Shown: one piece after another, positions 38,657 through 54,000 of the stretch
Position numbering within the stretch: position 1 is the stretch's first letter
How the letters are laid out: the number at the start of each line of letters is the position of its first letter
NCBI GenBank assembly: GCA_947179155.2
Contig: OX359274.1
Location: 45,643,564 to 45,707,563, forward strand
Reading direction: 5' to 3'
DNA: 64,000 nucleotides
Origin: Hedera helix
Lineage: Eukaryota; Streptophyta; Magnoliopsida; Apiales; Araliaceae
Position numbers and translations under genes: made by a program
The notes under the pieces: generated by a model
Databases searched by the model: none
What the model saw: the letters and a program-made list of their open reading frames with translations, nothing else
Told to the model about the DNA's origin: nothing

Positions 38657-41600
38657 TTTTGTACGTAAAGTATATGTCTAATCTCTTTTTGCCAGTAATG
38701 ACCTTTGCAAGTGAAGGCCATAGAGCTGCATTTGCATTTAATGGAGTCCGTTCACCATTGAATTTGTGATCTTATGCTGTTTCTAGGGCGTGGAATATTT
38801 TAAATACCGTATTTCTTTCCCTGTGTTTGCAGGGGGAAGAAGTTATGGCTGTCCTGGAAACTCGGGTGCTGCGGGGACATTTTATGATACTCTTCCTCGG
38901 AGGCTCACAGTCAGCAATCATAATTTGTCAACTGAAACTGATACACTTCTTATGGAGTTCCCCTATCAGCCACTTTGGACGAATGCTTATATTAAATATA
39001 AGGCCAAAGCTACAGCTCCTCTGCTTTGGAGTCGCATGCAGGTAATTAAAAGAATGATGTCCGTTTCTTATTCAAATTATTCCTTTAGAACCAAATTCTT
39101 GTTGGTGCAGAATGGCCCTTCACTATGCCTTGCATTGTTTGGTGACACCATTGATCTAGGAAATATATTCTAATAGAGTTTAGAAATAAAAGCGGATGTG
39201 GTATTTCAAATTTGATGTTGCACTTCGTAATGTTTGTCACACAATCAATTAAAATAATTTGCTTCACTGATGTTGGGAGGTAGAACCATGGTCAACTAAT
39301 AAAAATGGTAGGGGACACTTCTATGAATGTCAACTTGTTTTTTTTGTGATGCATATGATCAAGTGACACATAGATGTCTGTGACAAAGCACTTGGTGAAC
39401 AAAGTGATAAAAGGTGCTCTTTACCAAATTAGGGCACTAAAGAGCTGTTGGGCAATGGAACAGGGGTCTTCCTGAGCTGACTTTAACTGTCCTATTGGCC
39501 TGTGGCTAAAGGATTGTGAAGGTGTTGGCTTTTATTCTTTAATAAACGGTTTGGAATGTTACATTTTTATAACCTTTGTTTAAGCCAGCCTTAGGTCACA
39601 CCTCCCATTAGCCAAGGAATTTGAAGAAGACAGTTTATGTATTATGAGGTGTCTCTATTGTAGATTCACTTGCGTAATGCAGTATATAAACTACATAGGC
39701 TCCTTTTTTTTTTTTTTTTTTGGTGATAAGTTCAACACTATATAGGTTACTGTATGTTTTATATTCTTTTGCCTAATGCAACCATGCAACACATAGGTTA
39801 GCGTAGTTAGATATCAACAGAACCTAATATTTTTTTTTATAGAAAAGCTAACCAATACTAAAAAGACTTGTGGGCTAAATCCTTTAAAACAAATTCAAAT
39901 TTCCTTATTAGAGTTCATTGAAAGTTATGACAGCCTGCTCTCCAGTCTAAAGCTAGATACAAAACAAAAGTTTGGCCTTACTATTATAGACACACATGTA
40001 AAATTTTGATAAAAAGCTAATGCAAACATTTAATTTAACTTAAGATGACTGTATTGAACTTAACACTTGAACATCTGACTTCCTTTCCCATTCTTAATGT
40101 CATTTCACTTTTCTTGTATCTGCTTTGATTGCATCATGTTTTTTTAGTCCTAGTGCTTATCCCCTTTTGAGGACTTTCTTGTTCTCAACCTGAGCTAAAT
40201 GCCACTTTCAAATCTAATTCTGAAACTCTTACAGAGTATATTAGACATGGGTCATTTCTCTTTAGTCATAGAGAACTAATATAGGTTTGAGCTGTGGGAA
40301 ATAAAAGATTCCCCGAGCTTAGAGACTTGGACCTTAATTTACAATCTGGTTTATGATTTTTTTATTTTTTACGGATGAGTGACAACCTGATTTTTTCATG
40401 CTTAACTAAATTTGCTGCATAGTCAAAGCAGAGGCTAGGTTTGGGCCTAGTTTTTGCACAGTTTTCATATCACCCTTTAACATGTCGTTAGCACATACAG
40501 CATGATGATTTGAATATGTGATTAAGTAAAACATAAACTGGTATGATAAAAAATTGTTCCTCTAAGTCATATCAAGGATTGATTATTCCTGAATTGATGG
40601 AGGCTTCTAGGAATATAACAAAAATTAAACTCAACAACGCCTTTTATCTTAAACTAGTTGGATTAGTCTGAAAAATGAATCAAATGAATCCCGTATGTAA
40701 CCTTTTCACCTATCATACAGTCGTTTTTGCCTTGAGCTGGGCTTGCATTTAGATGCCAGGGAATCCCCATCCCCTTGAGAAAAAAAGAGCAAGGAAAAGT
40801 TGAAAATAAAATCTGTGTAGACTGCATCAAAAAGTATTTAAGATGTCTAGTTCTCGGATGTCTGTGAAGTTTTTGTTTTATCAGCACTAGTTTTGTTGCT
40901 TCAGAGTTCAAATTCCCATGTAAGATGGAAGTATCTACTTATATTCTATTTGCTTTCCCCTATATTGATCCCTCTTTAACTATAGTTGTCTCCTCTGAAT
41001 TTTTTTGGGGGATTCCACAAGCAGTTTGCTATATCTATTCAATTTTAGTTTCCATCTGTAGACATATTTACTACTTTTCTCGTGTGAGTTGCATCACTGG
41101 TGCATGTTTTATTACTTCAGTTGCTTTTAATATGTGCTCTCTTAATCTTCATATTCAGACGTATCATTGATGCTTTCATCATGATTTCTCTACATCCGGA
41201 TGTTTATTTTCTATTGTAATATATAGGTTCGAGGACAACTTAGTTTGTCCTGTGGCGCAGTTTTAAGCTTTGGGCTTCCACACTATGCTTTATCAGAGTT
41301 TGAGTTATTGGCAGAAGAGCTTTTGATGAGTGACTCAACAATCAAGGCAAGTGTGAGGCATTAACTTTTGTGTTCGTAATCTATATTCTCTTTGTGCAGT
41401 ATGCTGGTTCTATATTTTAATTTACTTTTAGATTTTAATAACTAGATCAGTATTCGTATTAAACATAGGCATCATTATATTTGAATGTTTGGTGTCATGT
41501 CAATTCGAAGCTCCTGTTCAACTTGAGGTTTTTGTTTCATAGACGATGAATGGTGTCCGTAATTTTTTTTGTTTATTCTATTTTACAATGATACAGAAAG

Positions 41601-44600
41601 ACTTTAAATCTAGTCAACTACACCCACTTCCTAATAAAACGAAATACAGAAAAGAGAAAAATTCTCCCCAGTAGGCTGCAACAAGTTTAAGATGTAATGG
41701 TGAACTATTTTTTTCTTGAGAGTAAAATAGGATGATTAGCTACATTTGAACCTCTACTGTGTCACTATGAATGTTTGAAAGTGACAGTTTTTTTCTGCTT
41801 CTCCTTTTTTTTTTTTTAAATTATTTTTTTGGGTAAATGGCGATAAAAACCAATTAACAAATACATTTTTTCTATGTTTACCAACTAATAAAATTTTTTC
41901 TCTTTCAAACTTTGAACCAAGGAGAGATTTCGTTTTGCATAAAAATGCTAACAGCCTTTTGTTGACCATGTTTGATCATTGGGAAATGATTATTTGGCAT
42001 TTTCATTTATTTTGTCACCAAAAAAAGCAATATTTAAATATGAGATGGCTCATTTTGGTTTATTTTCTCACCCAAAAAATTGGCATATGGATTCTTTTAT
42101 TTTAATACCTAACCATCCTCCTAGAATTAATGTTCCACAATCATTTGTCACAAACCCACATTCGTATTATTCATCTTCTAGCCTAAACCACCCCAACACT
42201 TTTACTCACCAATCACTATAGCCAGAAAACCCAACCGGCAAACATCTTTCTCTGTTCTCCCCAACTGCAATAGAAATCCTATTGATGGGGTTATCAGTTG
42301 TAAGGATCTCGTGAGAATGCAAAACATCATTACAACAACATAAAATCAATAACTTTAGTTCAGTACCCTCAAATCTGATCTGACTCAAATCTGCCAGTCA
42401 CAATTTCATATATATATATAAATAAGCATAAACACCTGGAGCAGAATGGATACTCTTTGTTCTATTTGACATTCAAATAAAAAATAACAAAGAGAAAAAA
42501 GAAGGGAAAAAAACAAAAATCAAAAGGGTTTGGAGGCAACAAATACCAGATCCAAGTGCCTCGGAAGTCGAAGGGTGTTGCTAAAGTTAATGGTGACGAC
42601 CGGAGGTTTGATTTGGATTTACAAGGGGAAGAGTTAACTCATTTTAAAATGAAAACAATTTAGTGGGTTGGTAAAAATAAAAAAGTGTGATAGTTAGTTA
42701 GGTTTACCCTTTTTGTTTCACGGGGATACTTTTCTCCCGTTAATGTTCTTTATGTTCTTGTAATTCTTCAGGTTTTTCTATTTCTAAAGAGTTTTTGCTG
42801 TTGATTGGTTGCTATATCTGGTCTGAGCAAAATAAAAAAAAGCATTGCATACTACATCTGTTGCAGGTCTAATCTGTTTACTGACTGTGCCTGTTGAGCT
42901 GTAAACTAATGTTCTTTGTTTCTTTACATATTTGTTTATAGTTTAATGGTTCAACTGTTCAGAATAACCTCATTACAATTTTTTGATCAATCAATTCTAG
43001 ATATATGGGGCCTTGAGAATGTCTGTCAAAATCCACTTGATGTGGAATTCCAAAATGATTATAGACGGTGACGGTGATGCCATTGTTTCCACATCCTTGC
43101 TTGAGGCTAGCAATTTAGTAGTTTTAAGGGTAACGCAATCTCCATTGTATCAGTAATAACCTTTTGTTCATGTTTGATTAATGAAATACGTAACGATCTT
43201 TCTTGTTTGTCAGGGGTCATCTGAGATCCGTTCAAATGCCAATTTGGGAGTTCATGGGCAAGGTTCACTAAACTTGTCTGGACCAGGCGACATCATTGAA
43301 GCTCAACATTTGGTTTTATCACTGTTTTACACTATTAATGTAAGGCTCATTTCATTTAACTAAAGTTCCTTCCATGTTCCCCCTTTCACAAAATCTCTCT
43401 TATCTTCCTCCAAAATCCATTCTTATTTTTCTTTTAATTTGATGTTGACGATCATCTTTCCAATTTTTTCTGAAGATTTAAAGACATATCTTTATGTTAA
43501 ACATTGTACAACAGTTCTACATTGATATGTGAGGTTGAAGGCTTAATATGCAAGGTTGGGCTTAAGACCTATCACTTGCTTTTTGGTCAAGTTGGGTTCC
43601 ACCTTGAATATTTGTTGCCTTGTGTAATCTCCATGACTCCCTAACAAATTAGTATCAGAGCTATAGCACTCATTCTGAAAGGACTCTGAAGTTACTTTTT
43701 CAAGTATTACATTTGCCTCTGGTATTTTGACGATGTTGGGACTCACATGTTAAAGGGGTAGATTTGTTAAAGTAACATGTGAGTTATGTAGCTTCAACTT
43801 TTTGGTTCATGTCGGTTTGATCTTGAATATTGCGGCCTTCAGTGACCTCCTTGACTCCCTAAACCATGTATGGCAAATGGGAGATAAAACACTAATATTC
43901 CTGCTCAAGCCCCACCTTAAAGCCACAGGATAAACTCCATTCTTAACCAAAAAAAAAAAGTTGGATTGGGTCGTTGTCCGTGATGCTACAGTTAGGTCCA
44001 ACATTATCTGGATTACTTCACGGTGGCAGGGGTTGGAGTAAGGAGGAAAAGGAATTGAAAATGACAGAAAAGAGGAAGAAGATGACGAAATAGAGAAAAA
44101 ACTAGGGTTGAGTTTGCTAAATTACAAATAATGCCCGAGTATCTGAGCACTTAAAACCTCTCTTAACAGACATGCATCTACATTTTTTTTTAACATCTGT
44201 TGATATCAGTTATATATGTGTATGATGCCAATCATCCCTATTTCACTTGAAGGTTGGGCCTGGATCTGTTCTACGTGGTCCACTGGAGAATGCAAGTAAT
44301 GATAATGTGTAAGTTTAATAATATTTATATGAGTGACAGATTGTGTCCTGCCTTTTTTGTTCAGCTAATTTTATTTGGTAATCTGTAGGATGTCAAGACT
44401 CTATTGTGAACGTGAGGATTGCCCCATGGAACTGCTTCATCCACCTGAAGATTGCAACGTGAACTCTTCATTATCCTTCACTCTTCAGGTGTCCTATTGG
44501 CAGAATGATCGCTAAGAGGATTTTCTCTTGTTAAGAGCTTTTCATTTATTTGTTAGTTTTAGCCAGAGAAGTGTACTCTTAAATACCAGGATGTACTTCT

Positions 44601-47600
44601 TTGCTTTCTACAACAAATAATCAGATCTGTTTCCTTATGCAGATCTGTCGAGTTGAAGATATAAATGTTGAAGGTCTAATAGAAGGATCTGTTGTTCATT
44701 TCCACTGGGTTAGAACTGTGTTTGTTAAATCGTCTGGAACAATAAGTGCATCTGGGCTGGGTATCCTTTATTAATCTTCCCTATTAACGAAGTCCATTGT
44801 AATTACTCAGTAGTAAATTCATAGGAAATTATATCAATGACAAATCCTAACGTATTTGTCCTGATTTTATAGTCTTTTCTTTAAATGAGTAAATATTTGA
44901 TGGTTCTATAGATTTTTAGATTACCAGTCTTTTCTGTAGTTTAAATCTGCACTCTATGGTCAAATGACGATTTTTTTTCCTTCACAATTTGACGTGTAAT
45001 ACAGGTTGTATTGCTGGGTTGGGTAGTGGAAAAATCTTGGGTAATGGTCTTGGGGGTGGTGGTGGACATGGTGGCAAAGGTGGGTATGGATACTACAATG
45101 GCAGTTTTATTGAGGGTGGTATCACGTATGGGAATGCTGATTTGCCCTGTGAACTTGGTAGTGGAAGTGGAAATTACAGTCTTCCTAGTGCAACTTCAGG
45201 TGGTGGAATAATAGGTAATTGTTTTCGTGCAATGATCAATGATTATGACCTTGTTTTGTTCTTTATTTGGTTCTGCTAATGCCAAGGCCATAGTAAAACT
45301 ACTTGAGTGTGCAACCTTATCGGCTGAAATCCATAGATTAATCATATGATCTACATCATTTGAAGGGTATTTTGAGGAATTATTAGTTTTGGCCTTTTTG
45401 GCAGTCTTTGTTTTCAATCTTGGTATTTTTGCATCTCAAGGATAATTGAATCTTTTCATGTCTATTTCTTTTTCTCTTTTGTTGTGGATTTATATTTATT
45501 TACTTCTGAAACATATCTGCTAGAGTATTCTGTAGCACTAGCACCCTTTTCTTTATTTGTTTTTCTTGTTATTTAAATCACAAATACTAGAAGATGGTAA
45601 TACATTCATGATTTTCATTTTGTACACTGTCTGGTTTCTTGGTGTTTGGCGTTTTTTATTTGGTTTTTTGGTTGAATGTTGGATTTACCTCTCTATGGTG
45701 GAAGATTTTCTCTTATGTAGTTTTAGGGGTTTTAGTGGAGAGAAGGATAAGAGGATTCTCTGGAATGATTTTGCTTCGCCATTTTGTGGGGAGTTTGGAC
45801 TGACAGGGATGATAGGATTTTCATTGGTTGAGATATGAATGTTGGTTTCCTTTAGGAGGTAGTGTTTTTTTTTCCTTCTGTTTTAGCTCATGCAGTGGGA
45901 GCTTTTTGAGGAGTTCCTTTGTCATATGATATCTTTATACGTATTGGCAGGCGGTGCTTCACTAACTATTTTATCCGAGCATGACATTTTTGAAAGACAG
46001 CTGATTCTGGAAAATGGAGAGAGTATTTACCATTTTATCTGCATATGACATTTCCGAAATTTATTCCCTGGAACTGAAAATTATCTATTATATTATTTGA
46101 AGTGTTAAATATCACTTGAGTTGTTGAAGTCCTCATGACCTCATCTTTATGATTCTGACAGTGTTACAATTCGGTTTTCTGCCATTTCATATTCAAGGTA
46201 GATAATATTTTTTTCTGTAACAGTGATGGGTTCATTAGAGCACGCATTGTCAAGTTTGTATATTGATGGTTTGCTTAGAGCTGATGGAGAAAGCTTTGGA
46301 GAAAAAATCAGAAAAGGAGATGGTACGGTTTTTTCTGCCTCTGGCACTGGGGGTGGATCTGGAGGAACTATTCTTTTGTTTCTTCATATGATGGCCCTTG
46401 GTGATTCTTCTACTATCTCAACTGTTGGCGGTCATGGTAGTCTTGATGGTGGAGGCGGAGGTGGGGGACGGATTCACTTTCATTGGTCAGACATTACAGT
46501 TGGTGATGAGTACCAGCCTGTAGCAAGTGTAGAAGGAACCATAAATATCAGGTTCGTATCTAATTAAATGAATTTCTGTATGTCACTAGCTATGTACTTG
46601 CTTCACACTATAGTTAGTATGGATGGATGCCTTCTAGAAGAATTTTGATTAGTCTGCTTAGTGGCTGGTACACAGACATTGCTAACCATGAGTCTACTAT
46701 GCTTGACATGAAATTTGATGTGGTTTCTGTTGGAACTGGGACCCGCCTGAAATGAAAGAATCTGCTTGAATCGAACAATAGTTTGTTCCGTTCTTAAACT
46801 ATGTTTGCGCCCTTATGCTGCAACAGGTTATATCGAATTAGTCTCCTAAGATAAAACAGGCACCTTGTTATGTTCTGATCGCAGACAGAAGACAACCAAA
46901 CATCATCTTTGTCTATAGAAGAATATAGACAGAAGGAGAAAACAGGAAATTTCAAGTACTGATTGAATAACTGTGGTTTTATTTGACTCGTAATGTTTCC
47001 TCTTTTATTTAATTTTTAATAATCATGAATTGCTTTTTGATGAGAATCGCTAGTTTCAAATAGAAATGCCTACAGTTGTCAAGATGATACTACGGGACTA
47101 TGCTCCTAAAAGTTACTACATAACTGAGACCTTGTGTTGTTATCAGCATATACTTAATAGGTGTAATTTATATACTGATCTACTTTCTTGACTATTCCTC
47201 TTCTTGTTTTAATGCGCTGAAAGTAAAAAAACCTTTTGAACCTCTTAATAATATTCCACTAGAAAAGCTGCTCACACGAATCAATGTATTTCTGCCTTCA
47301 CAATGGACAGAACATCTTATTCTTGATGCATCTCATCCTGTTCTTGCCTAAACATTTGAGAAGCACTTGAACTTTCTGTTAGACTAAATCATTTTCTCTC
47401 CTTCTAGCATAGGGTTTATTAGAGCTCTTTTTTAACAAAGAAGACATTTACGGGAATTGTGAAACTTTTGCTTTTATTTTCTTACATATGGCAGAGGAGG
47501 AATCGGTAGAGGTCTTGGATATGGCGGTGAAAATGGAACTCTCAGTGGAATATCTTGTCCAAAAGGGCTTTACGGGATCTTCTGTCAGGTAGCTTTGCCA

Positions 47601-48049
47601 TTTTTCGTATCAATTCAAATGTTTGCATTTTACTTATTTATGACCATAGACTCTTAATGTTGTGGCAACTGTATATTGTTTACACCGTAGTGAATGGATA
47701 TTGCAAGTAGATGTCAAATATGATATATAGTTGCAAGTTTTAGAAAAATTTCAATTAAATCTCAAGTTTCCTATTTGGGTTAATTGATATTTGGTAAGAA
47801 CTATATCATGTTTGGTCCTTGAACTAAAATTTTATCCAATTTCAGCAAATTTAGTCAATTTTCCAATTGTAGTCAAAGTGCTGCCTGCAAAATTTGCATG
47901 TCATTGACTCATTACTCACTTGTACGTTTTTTTTGTTGCTCTAGACTCAAGTGTTTATCAAACTAAGCCCATACCATCGGCCCAATATCCCAATTAAGAC
48001 CACTGCACTTTATCCCTTGCCTCTTCTCTCTCTCTCTCTCTCTCTCTTG

Positions 48050-48094
<45 letters not shown>

Positions 48095-51000
48095 TCATGG
48101 TAAAAGAATAAGTTGAAAAGATACCCCCCAAACAACAATAACAGTAGAAGAAGAATATAGATGTGAAGACAAAGTCTTTAACTTGTCATGACCCTCATAT
48201 GGTCATGACTGTGGTGACAGCCTGAAAGGGGAAGCTAGGCTGCAGTGAACATCGATGGAGATTATGGTAGAATTTAGGGAGGAGAAAGAGATAGAATAGG
48301 GGGTTGGAGAAAAAAAAGGGAGACAATCCACATGAGTCAAATGAGCACAAGTTTTCAGATATTCATTTCATTAACAAAGCATGCAAATAAGCTATTACAT
48401 TACAGAATTTATAGAGGTTCTAGGATGCTGACAAATTACTTCATTACCCTCTAACTAACTAACTAACTCATATATAACATGTTATCTTAATACTAACTAC
48501 CACTGGACTTATACTTATTTGCTACCACTACCACTGCCAATTGGTGAACTTAATCCAGATTTGACATAACTCAAACTTTGTGAAGCTAGGAATGAGGCAG
48601 AGGTGAAAAATGTTCTGGCATTGGGCTCACTGATTTCCAAGTTGCTTTGACGTTTAAAAAGACTTGTGTGGTAATTGGTTTAAATATTTTTCTGCATATA
48701 TTGGTGTAGTTCAGTCACTGCTACAATTTGTGCGAGTCAGTTTTGAAATCCTTAACTGGTGATGGGTATTCTTACGCGGGTTCAGAATCAGGGTTGGCGA
48801 GGGGTTTGTTAATTAAGGGAAGGGGTTGTAGGATTTAAAATGCAATGAATGTTATGATATATAGGACTGAGGGATGGGGTTGTTAAATGTGGGTCACTGT
48901 AAGAGTGATTGGGGTTGGGATTTGGGTGGAGATTAGGGCTTGATTGGAGACGAGGATTGCAATCACTAGGAGATCAGGGCGGTGCAAGCAGGGGAGGGGG
49001 GGGGGGGGGGGGTAGATAGATAAATCACTCTTCACAGGACGACGAGAGAAAGAGAAACAAATAAGTGCCCAAAAGCTTGTATAAAAGATGGATAAAATTA
49101 GATTGAGATACCAAAATATCCCCGCAAATGTTTACCAGACACTCAGACGCAAAACTTTATGAGCTGATTTGATCGAATCAAACTCCACTCAACTACGCCT
49201 TTTATCCCAAACTAGTTTGGGGCAGGCTAAAAATCAATCCAAATGAAATCGTAAAAGTAAAAAGACGGAGACGAGAAAAGTATAAAACAGATGATTTTTT
49301 TCATAAAAAATTATACAAAATAAAAGAATAAAAATTCTTGATGATAAAAATATAATGTAATAATAAAATAAAAGAAAGAACAATGAAAGAAAGAAGAAAT
49401 AAAACGCGACCACGTGTACAAAAACGCGCGCGCGCGCGCACACACACACACACACATATATATATATAAAGTTAATAAGAAAAACAAGCGAATGAAAGAG
49501 ATAAACCGAAACAAAAAGATGTAAACCCCCTTATTGGCTTCCAATATGTGGTTGCATTGATCCACTCTCTCCTATTACCCATCATGTCCAAGTTGTATTT
49601 CGTTCTTGCAAGTCTCTTTGTACCTCGTTTCGCCCAAGTAATCTTCGACCAACCTCTCACCTCTTCTTATATCTTCCTCAATACAAGCCTCCCTTTCTCA
49701 CAAATGCATCTAATAGGTCAACATTAGATATGACCATCCCTTATCTTCTCTAAAATCGGTGCTACCCCAACCTTCCTTCGAATATCTTGATTATGATAAC
49801 ATCAACCTTGTATGTCCCGCCTTAACATTCTCATTTCAACAATTCTCGTCTTATACTTTTTCCGCTTATTGGTTGCCCAATATTCAGCTCCATATAGCAT
49901 TGCCTGCCCAACTGTCGTTCTGTAGAGCTTTCTTTTCAAGTTGGCTGAGATTTTATGGTTGCATAACACTTCCGATGCACCATGCCACTTCACCCACCCT
50001 GCTCTAACCTGTGGCTAAAATTCTCATCAACATCTCCCCCTTAATGCCATATTATTACCAAGTATTTAAAGACATTCTTCTTTGATATATCTTGAACGTA
50101 CATAATGACAATGTCTGCATCTCTTTTCCTTACATTATGTAATGTATATTAAGTCTTATTCCAACTTAATTTAAATCCCTTAGACTCCAATGTATTTCTA
50201 CATAACTCCAGCTTAGCATTAACACCTGCAATAGTCTCGTGGATTAACATATACCATAGCACTTTAATAAATTTTTTGCAACTTGACTATTTTGAAGAAT
50301 AAAATAAATTATGTTTTTGGTTCCAGTACCAAATGTAGTTATGTACCATTTGTGTAATTAGCCCATATTCATTTGAGGTTTTCCTTAGAAATCTTTTCTC
50401 CTAAGTGTTTCCTATATCATGAATTGGTTACTTAATATAATTTTCTTATTAAAGGCATAGTAACCTCTTTTAAGGTTGGCTATTGAAGCAATTTCAAATT
50501 TTCCTTCTTATTTTTCCATGCATGTTGTTTCCACTTTTAAATAAAGTCTTGTAAGTAAATTAAGCCGAGAATGCTTACAACCATTTTATGTTGTCATAAA
50601 TCTTGTATAGGACTATATTCTTAAGTTAAGCTGTGAATTATCTATGTCAATTGATCCTCAATGTGTTCAATGTCACCTCCACTAACTGTTGTAATTTAGT
50701 TTGCTAGCAATGCTTTTTTTTTTTTTATAATTTTTTTTTTTTTAGTTTGTGTAAAAATCCTTGTTTTTATCATAAAAGCATCTCTTAATGCAGGAATGCC
50801 CAATAGGCACATTTAAGAATGTCACTGGATCTGATAAAACCCATTGTCGTAAGTGCCCATCTCATGAGCTCCCACACCGAGCCACATATGTTGCTGTTCG
50901 AGGTATTCTTGCTTCCTCGCCTGGTTGCCTTTATTTTGAATGATAATTCTGGCCTTCTTTTTGGCGATTGTCTATTCAAACCTGGCTAAGCCTATAACCA

Positions 51001-54000
51001 CTTTCAAATTTTGCCAAAGACTTTTATAGAAAAACAGGAAATATCATGGATAAATTAAAGTATCTATGATATCATTTAGATTGGTATCAGTTATTGCATA
51101 AATTGGTCAAAGTAAAATTATGTACATTCTCCATTTCAGCTCGTGCTCCCCTCAAGCCTTCTCGAAAATAACTAAATAACTAAATAAAGAAATCTAGAAA
51201 GAGAGGGAGATGAAAAAAAAAAAGAAATAAAAGTATTTTTGTGGATGAGTATTATGAGCAAGTCAATAGTCTGTAATCATTAGCACTGGGATCACAAAAT
51301 ATTATACCTGTCCAATTCAAATCTTAGATAACTGAAAATATTCTTACTATCACACTTTTAAGTTTTGTCATTGTTCGCAACAGGTGGTGTTGCTGATACT
51401 CCTTGTCCCTACAAGTGCATTTCTGAGAGATACCGCATGCCACATTGTTATACAGCTCTTGAAGAGTTGATATACACTTTTGGTGGACCATGGTTATTTG
51501 GTTTTATTCTCTTAAGTCTCCTTGTCCTTTTAGGGCTTGTGCTTAGTGTTGCTCGGATGAAATTTGTCAGTGGGGATGAATTACCAGGATTAGTGCCGGC
51601 TCGGCGTGGCTTGCAAATTGATCGTTCATTCCCTTTCTTGGAGTCATTAAATGAGGTCTACCTTTGAAATCTATTCCTTGGATTTTTCATATCTTACATC
51701 CGATTTTTATTTGAAGCATATTAACTTTACTTCAGTATATTATTGTAGTTATATTTTGTTTTCATATAGGTTTTAGAAACAAATAGAACTGAGGAATCCC
51801 AAAGTCATGTGCATCGAATGTTCTTTATGGGATCTAACACTTTCAGTGAACCTTGGCATCTCCCTTACTCTCCTCCAGAACAAGTAATACAAATTGTGTA
51901 AGAGCTCTCTCTCTCTCTCTCCCCCTACACTTCTCTACCTACAGCCTTATAAATATATTTTTGTTCATGAACTATATCTATTTAAAATGCTATTGTTTGT
52001 AGATACATATTAAACTCATGGTTGGGAGAAATTATTTCTAGGGAAAAAAATAAAGAAAAGAAAGGCCAAACAACTTGCCAAAATATAAGGCAAAAATACT
52101 TCTCATTTAAATGATAGTTTAGGCTACCTTATTATAGTTTGATAGAGTGGGATGAAAGTCTATGGCTTAAATTATATTTTAAATCCTCTTCTTTGTGGCA
52201 GTTATGAGGATGCATTCAACAGATTTGTGGATGAGATCAATGGCTTAGCTGCTTATCAGTGGTGGGAAGGATCAGTATATAGCATCATCTCAATTCTTGC
52301 ATATCCACTTGCTTGGTCATGGCTCCAGTGGCGCCGCAAAAAGAAAATACACATGCTACGAGAATTTGTTCGATCAGAATATGATCATGCATGCTTGCGC
52401 TCATGTAGGTCACGTGCTCTCTATGAGGGGCTGAAGGTTAATTTCTTCCTACAACATCTTTTAAATAATTTGCGAAAGAGTCCATATTTGGCAGTACAGC
52501 TGAACTAGTAATGTCGTTTGATATCATGTAGTTATTGAGGAATGTGTCCTGATAGTCATAAATGTTGTTGTTATGTAGTATTCTTTGTGCTCGTTAGCTT
52601 AGTGTAATCTAAGAACTTGAAATGTATTGAGTGCGCACGTTTTGAAGTATGTAAAAGTTTTTGATAAAATAGCCAGATCTAGGACTGCAAAATTTTCGGT
52701 TTTTTCGAATTGGTTCGAACCGGACGGTTCGGTACAAAAAGATCCGGTTCGGTATTGGTACAAAAAACCCGGTACATACCGGTTATTCGGGACCGGTTTC
52801 GGTAGACTGCTTTGCTAATTCGGTACATACTGTACCGTACCGGTTGAACCGCTTTTTCCCCCTTTTTCATCTTTTATGTTTTTACTTAACTCTTTAGTCT
52901 CTCTTTACCACATCAGTCTCTGGCCTAAATCATTCATCTTTCGCTTTGATTATCTAAAGTCTGTTCTTCCTGTCTTCCGCCTCTTCTCTTTCCTGTCGGT
53001 GCTACATCGCATCTGAAGGCCTATTGATCTTGGTTCAATAATACAACACCTTCTATGGGTATCAAAAGCTTATCTGGAATTGTCTGAATGCAATTAGCTT
53101 TAATGGGGTTGTTCTAATGGTCGATTTAATCTGTTGTTTTTTGGGTTTTGGTAAGTTTAGTCGGATATAATGGCTTTTAAGTGCTTCTGGTGTGTTGGGT
53201 ATGATGTGGATTGATTTGAGAATCTTTCAATTTTGTTGATTTTACTTTGGTGTCGGTACTCAACATAGCAGCTTCTTTAGTGCAAGTAAATGCATTTACA
53301 TAATACTGCAATACAATAGATTTAGTATGTTGATATTTGTTAATTCTGTTCAAACAAGCTTGGCACAAGAAGTAATTTTTTATTACATTTTAGATTCATC
53401 TTTGTAGTATAAAACTTTCTGATGGAGATTATTTTCCCATTAGCTATTGATATATACCTACCTCCCATGGTTGGTATTGTGTTTTTAAATGTTTTCCATG
53501 CTTGATTGAATTGTCTCTCTGTATTACCCTTTCCATTGTAATCTATAAAAACTCTATTGCATCTCTCTTTATATGATTTAACTTATTATGCTTTGGAGTT
53601 TTTTGTTGTTAGTTAAGTATGGAATATGGAGTTTTCGGTATTTTATTGGGAAAAACCGGTACCGAACCGGCTGACCAGTTCGGTATACTGGTTCAATCGG
53701 TACCGGTTCCAGCATGCAAATTTAAACACTTTCGGTAACCGGTTGGTTCGGTTTGGACCGGTTCGGCACGGTAATTACCGGATGCACAGGCCTAGCTAGA
53801 GCTTCATCCAAAACATAATTTTTGGTAAATCCTAGTTAAATTGAGAGTAACCAAGAAGGACGGAAAGAAACACCATATCGAAAACAAGAAATATATACTA
53901 TACAATATAATATAAGAAAGCTGTAAACAAATATTAACAGAAATACTTCAATTACACACTAAATTCTTTCAATTATTTTTCTAATTTAGAATTTGAAGTT

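Noticed and set aside
41760..42720. Possible transposon within intron 4.
   Set aside because: The stretch looks distinct in composition, but I found neither inverted ends nor a target-site duplication nor a coding relic.
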